Notes under the pieces: generated by a model
What the model saw: only the letters and a program-made list of their open reading frames with translations
The model's database searches: none
What the model was told of the DNA's origin: nothing
In this document: positions 55,334-64,000 of the stretch, piece after piece
How positions within the stretch are numbered: the stretch's first letter is position 1
Layout of the letters: each line of letters starts with the position of its first letter
Made by a program: the position numbers and the translations under genes
NCBI RefSeq assembly: GCF_051014685.1
Contig: NC_135053.1
Span: 1,116,001-1,180,000 of the forward strand
Origin: Ptiloglossa arizonensis
Taxonomy: Eukaryota > Arthropoda > Insecta > Hymenoptera > Colletidae
Direction of reading: 5' to 3'
Length of the DNA stretch: 64,000 nucleotides

Positions 55334-55450
55334 ACACACACACTCTCTCTCTCTCTCTCTCTCTCTCGCTCGCTCCTTCCCTCCCACCCTTTCCCTTTTC
55401 CTCTCCGTTTCTCCTCTCCAATCTTTTTTTCTCTCGTCCCTAGAAACTGT
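55334..55450. repeat. (CA)n(CT)n microsatellite in a long polypyrimidine tract
   Basis: About four CA units lead into twelve CT units (55343-55366), and C/T-rich sequence with few interruptions continues to about 55,450. Confidence 0.9.
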
Positions 55451-57654
55451 AGTTTCCGTGGTATATCTGTGTTTCCTCTCATTTCTTGTTTGTTTTTATT
55501 CAGCACCATATGATTTCGAAGAAAGCTTCGCGCAAGTACATGGTCTTTTAATTCTTGTTCCTGTACCTGTGAAAACTGCGCCCTGTTGGCGCGAAAATTT
55601 CAAAGTCATCGCATTTTAAAGCGATTCCTTCATGACACTGCAATACGGTCGAAGAATATCGGATCTGCATCTACCGCAGAAAAGATACGCTTCGATGTAA
55701 ATACGATAATTCCGATTTAAGTGTATACAAAAATTATTTAAAAATTATTGTAGATATAACAAACTTGTTTTATTTGAAGGGTAAGTTATAGTATTGTACT
55801 CGAATTTCTTGCAAGATTTTTATCGAGCTTTCAGTGTTAACTGTATGTATTTTTGCTTATGGAACTACATATTTTTATTACATTGCTATTTATTATTCAT
55901 TTTATTGTCTGTTCCAAGTTGAATTTTACGTGATAAACGAAGTACACTTTCGATCAATCACGTTCCACTATATTGATGACAAATAATTAAGTTTAGTCAT
56001 GATATTCAATTTATGATGTAAAAACAGCTGAATAAACTTACAGGACTTTGTTTACGTTCATCGGTGTATTTTATATATTTTCTTTAATTACTGTTCGTTA
56101 GCAGTTGAGTGAGCAACTCTGAAAACATAACGATGATTAAACTTGATATTTGTCACCTATATTCATAGGAATATTTGATACACGATTGATAAAAAATGAA
56201 TATAATAAAAATGCATGGTTTCATTTCAAAATATGAAGTTAACACTGAAATCTTTGCAAACAATAACTTTATATGAACAAATTCTTTGTACCTTCAATAA
56301 TTTAAAAAATAATTATTTTCGCGCACACTCTTAAAGCGAACATTCTGTACAGTATGTAATCGCGTTTCACCCGTTAATACACAAATTCTGAACTTATTAT
56401 AAGTAGATGCTTAATTTTATTTAACCAAAATAAATTTCTCTTCAAATAATTTATTTCTCTCCAAAATAAATGCAATTAAAACAATACGGTTTAAGAATTT
56501 GTACATTAAGGTTTCAAACCGCGCGTTATACTGTGCATATTTACTATCGTAAATTTCACAAGGAAACCAATATAACTTTTCAAGTGTAATTTACATCATC
56601 GGAAAATCAGTTAATACGATCAAACACCATCTGATAACAAAAACGTCATCATTATTTATTAATATATAAATATCGGCATATAAATGAAAAAAATGCATTA
56701 TATAAATATTACTCGGAAATATACAAAAATATTTGGAAACAAACCATTCTTAAAAAAAAATCTTTATATAACCCCCGAAGAATTATATTCCTTTGACAAT
56801 GTGACCGGCTAGTTACACAGGTGATTCTTTAAATTATACATTCTTAGGTATCAAGATGGTAAATAAATAAAGTGTAATAAATGTATACTCTATCTAATAT
56901 AAATAATATATGACCATACAATAAAATAAAGAAAAGTAACAAAAATAAATAGAACAAAGAAACATTGATCATTTGCATTGATCATTCATTGTTACTTCGT
57001 TGCATGCAATATTTTTCCATAATACATTTTTATATAATTCCATTTCACATGCATCAAGTGTTCCATGTTTCACTTGTATGCATAAGATTTGAAACTTATA
57101 GAAACATGACTCTCTCGGTTGTAGATAATTATATTCTACATTACGCTAAGGAAATAGAATTAAAAAAATAAATATAAATAATATTGTTAAACACTTATGT
57201 CGTACCATAAGTACTAACACTTTCCGCAACTGTTGTAATAATAGTAAGTACAATTTATTATCATTTTATCCATGACATCAAAAAAAAAGTTAATAGGAGT
57301 CTGTGAAGACCCTAAATTTTCTACAAACGTACGAAACAAACCATCAATAAAGAAAACTTTACTTTAAATAATAAAGCATCTAATATAATTTTGCTAGAAT
57401 TTACAAACTACATTAGAAGTTTCTATAACATTGGACTTAGTCGACATAGGGTCTCATCTAAATACGAATCTTTGTGTCTAAGCTATAACCTATTTGCAAT
57501 CAAAGTCTATGTGGTTACTCTACAGTAACAAGTATCTCTAGCTGCGGAGCAATGACAGCGGCGTTTCTGTTAAAATGTTATCGCTTGTTAGTAGTGGTGT
57601 TAATATTAATAAATAGATACCGCGATTATCATTGAACATACTTTTGATATATGT

Positions 57655-57784
57655 ATATGTATGTATGTGTGTGTGTGTGTGTGTGTGGGTGTATGTATGT
57701 GTGTGTGCATATATATCATACATACACGTAAATATATATATATATATATATTTACGTGTATGTATATATATATATATATATATA
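57655..57784. repeat. Composite TG/TATG/TA microsatellite with a perfect 48-bp palindrome
   Basis: TG repeats (57,667-57,710) pass into TA-rich sequence. Positions 57718-57765 are a perfect inverted repeat: arms of atacatacacgtaaat around a central run of AT. A second TA run follows to about 57,786. Confidence 0.9.
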
Positions 57785-57870
57785 TAATAAATTAATTGAA
57801 TATATTACCGCATAATCGTGTACCTTTTATGAGTTAAATTTGTAGGTTTAAATTTAGGTTTACCTTGTGG

Positions 57871-60800
57871 CTAGCTGATGGTACGATCCGAAGCCTTTTT
57901 CTTCGTTTCGCTTAGTGGCGCGACGGAAATATTCGTCGAGGAAGATGAAATACAGTCCTTGGACAGATTACCGTTTGGAGTTAATCTAGAATTATCTTCT
58001 TGACTGTTATTTCGTTTACTGTTATAATTCATTGCGTTACCATCAACAGTTTTACATGGTTCATAACACTCATTTTTAGTACTACTCGTTTGTTCTTTGA
58101 CGTTTTCCTGTACTCTATTGTCTCCTACAATATTCTCCCTAATTAATACCTCTTTGAATGTGGCTAGTGTTTTACGAAGTGTTATACAGAAACCCCTAGA
58201 TGCTGGTATCAATGGAAATTCCGGAAGAATTTTTTCATCTAAACAGAAGAGACATTGTTAAATCAATCTGAACATTTTATATACTAGATTCAAGATAAAA
58301 TTATTACAACGTACCAACGTCAGATATTTGTTTGAACGTAGTAGGTGTCACTGGAGACAATGGATGTTGATTATTGTGCTGTTCAGAAATTTCCATCCAT
58401 AGATCGAGCCGCTGTAATAATTTCTTTGCATGTCTTTTAAAGTGTCCAATAATAATATCTTTGAAAATAGGTGGTGGATGTTGTAGCAGCTTAGTTTGCG
58501 CTTGAACTAATTTTAGTACAACCATTTCATTGTACATTCTTGAATTTTCTCTTCCTTGTTGAGAACCTTTTTGCTTTTCAAATCCAGCTTCATTAAAATA
58601 TGGTTCGGGTACAAGAATAAGGCCTTGGATGGAGACTATGACTTGCAGCAAAGTTGAAGAACTTGTCCAAACTTCTGTTCCACGTCCAGACCATGTTCCA
58701 AGTAAACTTACACACACTTTTCCATCTTCGTAGAGATTAGGATTTAATCTATCATTGCAATAAGAAATGTAATGGCAAAGTGGTGGAGCAATAGGATAAT
58801 CGACAGACAATTGAAAGTCGAAAAGGAAGAGACCGTCTTCGTATGGTGTCTTTTCAGGTCCGCGAAACATTACAGAGTATAAATCTATTCTATCTTCAAA
58901 TCCTTTTACCCATATACCGGGTGGAAGTGAACTCTTTAAGAGTTTTAATTCCTTGGAAACAGTTCGAAAAAAGTTTGTAGGATCTGTAGGCTGGAACATT
59001 GTTAATTTAAATTTATGACTGTCTGGTGCTGTTTCTTCTATGGAAAATCCTTCTCCTTCTTCATATACTGGTGGTGGAATTTCTACTGAAGATTCTGATG
59101 GTTCTTGTAATAACTCCATGTGCTTTTCTTCCTCTTTTTTCTGTTTTTTTAATGGAGACGAACTTTTTTCAGCGTCAGATAACGACATGTTTGATAGTCC
59201 AAATCGTTTAGAAACTTCCGCATGCGCTAATACAAGCTGAGCCTTTATCAATGTGCAAAGTTTTACACAAACTTGAGAACCAGCTACATGAGAACTTGTT
59301 ATGTGCATCTGCATTTTGGTAACCTTATTTGCTTCTGTTTTTTCTACCAAACGATCAGGTATGTTATTTGCATCTTCACTAAGTAGAAACTCTCCACTTG
59401 ACTCGCTCGAACCTGATTCTTTCTTTGAATTCTCTGCAGAGTATAATCCTGAATCTTCAGGATTTGGATTTACATTAATAAATAATCGATTGACGGATTC
59501 TTCGCGTTTCACATTCCCTTGTTTATTGCTGTCTTCATCATCCTTGTTATCGGTAGGTTCTGTTACGGTAATGATTTTCTCAGGATTACTTACCGATTGA
59601 ATACTATTAGAATTTTCTTCAGATCCGTCAGATTTGTGAGTAAATAATCTTGTCACTTGATCCGCCATACGTTGTGCTACATTTGCTCGACCACGTTCTC
59701 TGACTCTTTCTAAAAGTCCTTGAAAATGACTCTCATGGAAGAAAGAAGTACCCATAAGTTTGTCCATGTATCGGCAATCTTTGTAAACTTCTAATAATTT
59801 TCTCATAACTTCAGTTGTCTGAAGTGACGGATTTTGAGTAAAGATCTCTTCCAATCTAGACATTGCAATACGAGCTTTTTCAATGTGAGCAGCTAATCTT
59901 GGCCTTATATTTTCAAACTCTGTTTGTTCTGTTCCATCAGTGTCAACAATAAAATAGTCTTCCAATTCTGTTTCCCATGATGCGTCAGATGACACATCAT
60001 CCCACAGTTCTCCTTCATCACTATCATATTCACCTACTTTATACAAATCTTGAGGCCAACACATACTTACATGTCCATCGACCCACCACACTTTAACATG
60101 TCCTTCTGGATAATTATCTAGCACTTGACCAGCAGTGCATCCAGCATCTTCCCCTTCAAAATTAGCTATTCGAATTACTAATGTACCTGGTCTATATTGA
60201 AAATCTGGATGATCCTTTAAATCATACACACTGACTTCACGTTCCTCTAGTAAAGTGGGTCTGACAAATGTTTATTAAGATTAATGGTATGTTTTCCCAA
60301 TCAATTTCATTAGTTCCATTTAAAAGAACATAATTGATTACTCACTGTGGACTTTGACTAGAAGTATATGTTTTGAACCATTTTATTTTAGCTGTTCTAC
60401 CTTGGTGATCAACACTTTGAACTACACCATACATTCTAGATTCTTCTTTCTGATCAACCACAAAGTCACCCGGAAAGAATTCATTGTCATCTAAATGATG
60501 AATTGGGTAAAGTTGTGTTGATGGAATGCCTATAGAAGAGTAACAATAGAAGTTGTAAAAATTTCACAGTACCGAGAAAATAAACAAGAAAAATATTATC
60601 AATATAATACCAAATTCTACCGAGCCATCTTGCCATACAACATTAGCTTTTGTATTTGTAGATAATGTTTCTACGACAACTTTAGTTCCTGGAATAAGTG
60701 GAATAGGTGGTACTTTTTTTTTTGCTTTACATAACTTTTTTTTCTTGAGTACTTTAGTCATCAAAGCAGGACCCTTTTTCTTTTTACCCATAGATGACAT

Positions 60801-62497
60801 ACTTGAACACCCACTGGATACCTATAAATATTAAAATGTTCATTAATTCTCTATGTTGTGTAGTAATTTAAAAGCAACAAAAAATCTTACCGAAGCACTA
60901 TCACTTTGCGAACCTGTATCTTCTGTATCCCAATCATCTGAACTTTCAGTAGTTTGAGTTTGTGCTGGAGGCATTAGAATATTATTACTGGTCACATTTT
61001 GTAAATTGTTAATATTATTTTGAGTACTGTCTTCTAATGCCTGCTGCTCATTAATCTTATCCTTGTCCTTTTCTTTTTTTTTATCTTCAGGTGGTTTTGT
61101 GACACTGATATTTGGACGTGTTTTCTTTGGACTATGTTTAGGAACTTGAAAAATGTCTCTTTGATGTTTCCTCCACTGTTCTCTTGTAATGACATTTTCA
61201 TCATCTTTAATTACATAAAAATTCCGATCTCCAACTTGCACAGTAGAAGGGTCAAAGACATTTAATAATTTTAATTTTTTCAAATTTTCTCCTTCAACTA
61301 CAAATTTTGGTTGCGCTTGATCTGACCAAGCACCATCTTTTGAATATGCTCTGCACTGCCAGTGCACTCCTACCCAATCTATTTCTACCTTCTCTACGAA
61401 GAGTTTTGTTATTTTCTGTGGTTTAGTTTTCCTCTTTGCTTTCATTTCCTTTGTACATGTAATCCACTGTGCATCTTCTAAGCATTGAACTGGTCCCCAC
61501 AAACTTTGACCAGGATAAAATTCAGAAGAGTGAGGAAAGTCATTGTCCTAAAAGAGATTTTTTGTATATTTGATTAAAAAGTTATCTTAAATTTGATTCT
61601 TACATTATCTCGTTTCTCTTCTACTAGTCCAAAAACACGAGAATCCAATTCATTTATAACACAACGGGATCCATCAGGTGTAGTAAGCCATAATTTATAG
61701 TGCGCCATTTTTATGCCACCCACCCATGAATCCATACAAACAGCTATATCAGTTGCAAACTCCTATTAACAAAAACTATTAATTATAATACATAAGTTGC
61801 ATGGTTAAAAATAATCATTATATATTCTTGATTACATACTTCTAAAGGAACTAAATCTTCACTTCTAATACTTGTAAGGACCTGTTTGCTACCAATCACT
61901 TGAACACAAGCAGTTAATTCAATATCTCTGCAATATCCTCTCTGTGTGTCCTTTCCTTTGATCATACGACGTACAACATCTCCTGGCATAAGTGTTCTAT
62001 CTGCCAAGTGAACCTTTAAATACAAGTTAAGTTTTCAAATGCTATAATACTGTACTAAAGATCAAAAGTTAAACTTAATACGTTAGAACTGAATTCAAAT
62101 TTTAATTCAATATTTGGTCGTAGATATTGTATACATGACATTTGTCGTTTTTCGTGAAATTAAAAACATAAATATGGCAGAAGAGTAATAACACGATAAA
62201 ATACGAAATATCATTTTATCTAATGTTCATATCTTATAAGCAACACACTCTCGTACGATATTAAACATTAAATACCTTTTTCGCGTTGACCAACTCCTCG
62301 ACACCGGAGGGATGCCAGACCACGCGAATTTCGCCCTTTTTTCTCTTTGGGCTCTCTTCACTGTCAGAACTTTCCTCGGATAAATCTTCATCGTCGTTTT
62401 CCATAACGATTCCAAATACAACGTTACCTTTCTTATCCACACGGTAGACGACATCCTCGAAAAAGTACTGACACTCTACCCCAACGTTCGTAGCCAT
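57871..62497 (-). CDS. UBE2O: E3-independent E2 ubiquitin-conjugating enzyme UBE2O
   Basis: UBE2O is a large hybrid E2/E3 that ubiquitinates orphan ribosomal and other basic proteins and reshapes the proteome in cells such as reticulocytes. Exons are 62276-62497, 61840-62013, 61604-61762, 60891-61547, 60611-60821, 60346-60529, 58315-60260 and 57871-58238, totalling 1307 codons (1306 residues; human 1292). N-terminal conserved regions CR1 and CR2 contain SH3-like modules (CQYFFEDVVYRVDKKGNVVF; VCMDSWVGGIKMAHYKLWL). Lysine-rich patches and a coiled coil (SRLEEIFTQNPSLQTTEVMR) come next. The UBC domain covers about residues 965-1140, with the active cysteine near residue 1052 in NLYEDGKVCVSLLGTWSGRG. 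The low-complexity serine-rich tail is poorly conserved. The frame is open for 22 codons upstream of the chosen ATG, but without another ATG. Confidence 0.96.
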
Positions 62498-62825
62498 CTT
62501 TCCTCTAATCACTGAGTACTCGCTCTCTGCCGACGATGGCTGACAGAAGGTTACACGGCGCAACGATTACAGCGCACGTCGCAAGCAGGGAACTTGACTC
62601 CGACCCCGAACCCGACCCCAACCCCGATCTAAGAATCACCTTCGAGATGCCTCTTGTCTGTTCGTCACCAATCGAGTTATTATCGACCTTCTTAAAATCG
62701 AGATTTTGTACATTTTTCAACCGTCACTTTGAAGCATCTGTCAAAATATTTTTATTTAATATTACATGAATTTATGCTAATGATAAAAAAAGATATATAT
62801 ATATATATATATATTATACACATAT
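62498..62825. promoter_or_regulatory. UBE2O 5' flank
   Basis: The first 200 bp are rich in CpG and G+C (an island with cccgaccccaaccccg), consistent with the UBE2O core promoter and 5' UTR. A plus-strand 77-codon frame at 62,536-62,769 only reflects this composition. A TA microsatellite follows at about 62,793-62,815. Confidence 0.45.
62793..62815. repeat. (TA)n microsatellite
   Basis: About eleven TA units lie immediately before the candidate repetitive element. Confidence 0.85.
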
Positions 62826-63493
62826 ATACAGGGTGTCTCGCACGAAGCATTACAAGTATCTTCTTTGAGCCCATTACGAATAGCTACAAAATTCATTTTT
62901 TTTAAATTTTAAACATACTGACACTCTTTATTTGACATATGCAATGTCGTTGCTGGATCACCTACTTTACATAGTTAAGAAAAAATGACAAAAAATATCT
63001 GTCATTACATTTATTTTAAATATAATGCATTTGGATCAACATATTGAGGTTGTCAATTATTTTGATAAATGTTTAGTGTAGTATAAATGAACTTTCCTTA
63101 TTTCAAAATCTGATAGCATGTCCTAAATGATGTCGGTAAATATTTACAACTACATATACACCGTCTTGGACATTTAATAAAATAATTCCTAACTTACATG
63201 TTGGTTTTGATGTTTTTCATAGCATCTGAAAATTCTCGTGATGAACAATATTATTCACTATATCTCTTTAACTATTCAAAATACAGCGGTATATCTTAAA
63301 TAATTGTTACTTAGTCTTGAAACGATATAAAAAAAATGCAAAATGAAAAATTTATTTAAAATTATGGAGTTATCAGCCCTACCTACCTCTTAAGGGTGAT
63401 CCATGTATCTTACGTAAAAGACTACAATAAAATTAAAAGTAACAAAATAACAGAACAGCACCTATATCTTTGTGTAAAACATCCTGCATACAT
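62825..63493. mobile_element. Candidate non-autonomous element with short inverted ends
   Basis: The left end reads tatacagggtgtctc. The right end, in reverse complement, reads tatgcaggatgtt, so the terminal 12 bases agree at 10 positions. Ends of the form CAGGGTGT are common on short repeats in insect genomes. The 0.67-kb interior has no coding capacity. The element sits next to a TA repeat, so a target duplication cannot be judged. Confidence 0.35.
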
Positions 63494-64000
63494 GTATATA
63501 TACCAACATAAAACATAATTGGTAAGTTTATCTTGCTTAATAACAACTTTAATTGACAGATATACATTTCAAGTAGTTTGAATTAGCGCACTAAATGGAT
63601 ACGGTTGCCCTTCGAATTGTTACTTTGTCAGGACTGGGCTGCAATCAGCTGCAACAACTTAAAGATCAAGTAGCAAATGTGTAAAAGAAAGTGAGAAACT
63701 CTGAGAACAAGTGAGAAAAACATGTAGTCAGAGTGAGTATGAAACAGCGAGAACGAGTAAAATACAGTTAGTTACTTAACTGTAAATGATTGCGATCAAT
63801 TGTAATATATTTTTACGAAAAGTAAAACATACATCTCAATAATTTCCATTATATTTTTTTATTCGTACTCCGTATTATTTATAAGGAAAGAATTGATTTA
63901 GGGAAACAATTTTTCTCGCGATCTTGTGAATAACTAATAAAACTCAAAATATGGAATACGTAATCTGTGACTTGTAAACAAAGTGTTAAATGCTTTTCGC
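63494..64000. other. Right-edge sequence, nothing recognised
   Basis: This is AT-rich DNA with a small GA-rich stretch at about 63,680-63,750 (gtgagaaa- and gagaac-type near-repeats). No frame or RNA gene is seen. Confidence 0.4.

Larger units (their letters stand above)
53425..57870. other. Spacer between small membrane-protein gene and UBE2O
   Basis: There are 4.4 kb of mostly AT-rich DNA. The left part must carry the promoter and 5' UTR exon of the small membrane-protein gene, and the right end is the UBE2O 3' flank. It contains the pyrimidine/CT repeat at 55.3 kb, a TG/TA composite microsatellite and a perfect palindrome at 57.7 kb. Open frames are short and unconvincing; a 70-codon minus frame at 54,468-54,680 has no recognisable domain. 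Confidence 0.45.

Noticed and set aside
55255..55513. Frames on both strands over the CT repeat
   Set aside because: Their Ser/Leu and Arg/Glu runs are translations of the microsatellite.
62536..62769. Plus-strand frame starting inside the UBE2O 5' flank
   Set aside because: It contains a DPEPDPNPD run from a CpG-rich promoter repeat, overlaps the UBE2O 5' UTR, and has no domain.

Overview
The window is a stretch of an insect nuclear genome. It is about 70% A+T, has short AT-rich introns with GT-AG borders, and contains single-copy metazoan housekeeping genes. Two features point to Hymenoptera, most likely a bee: the protein families match aculeate orthologues as I know them, and blocks of CpG-poor gene sequence alternate with CpG-rich sequence, the usual footprint of germline gene-body methylation in that order. 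The species cannot be named from the sequence alone. All gene models below were assembled by hand by joining exons at splice sites that keep the reading frame. Every total is a whole number of codons, but individual borders may be off by a base or two.

Layout. 1-9.9 kb is CpG-rich and has no gene I can name; it holds three GC-rich islands (about 1-480, 7.9-8.2 kb and 9.42-9.56 kb) that may be exons, a promoter or conserved non-coding elements. Then come CNOT10 (minus, 10.0-12.9 kb), a 12-finger C2H2 zinc-finger gene (plus, 15.4-18.1), an FKBP8-type membrane immunophilin (minus, 18.7-20.7), cyclophilin B (plus, 22.5-23.7), the GPI inositol-deacylase PGAP1 (plus, 25.1-28.9), the U-box co-chaperone ligase CHIP/STUB1 (minus, 29.6-31.6), a NUDT6-like Nudix protein (minus, 32.5-33.9), a GT10 alpha-1,3-fucosyltransferase (minus, 34.6-37.2), a ribosomal-L1-domain nucleolar protein like RSL1D1 (plus, 40.9-44.5), ANKRD40 (minus, 44.8-45.8), the large U2AF subunit U2AF50 (plus, 47.4-52.6), an unnamed 75-residue single-pass membrane protein (minus, 53.1-53.4), and the E2/E3 hybrid ubiquitin ligase UBE2O (minus, 57.9-62.5). 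Intergenic stretches hold microsatellites, inverted repeats and a candidate terminal-inverted-repeat element at the right end.

The genes cover several cell functions: mRNA deadenylation and splicing (CNOT10, U2AF50), protein folding and turnover (FKBP8, cyclophilin B, CHIP, UBE2O), ER/Golgi glycan work (PGAP1, fucosyltransferase) and nucleolar function (RSL1D1). They are arranged as ordinary head-to-head and tail-to-tail neighbours, and nothing suggests a functional cluster.

Most notable signals: (i) a 151-bp, about 96% identical inverted duplication whose right arm contains the start codon of the RSL1D1-like gene; (ii) a dense cluster of six 3'-splice-site-like sequences inside the long intron of the U2AF gene, the factor that reads such sites; (iii) a GC-AG intron splitting the catalytic GHSMGG motif of PGAP1; (iv) a stop-free, in-frame 81-nt intron in the zinc-finger gene; (v) a small membrane-protein gene of unknown family; (vi) a GC-rich, coding-like island at 9.4 kb.
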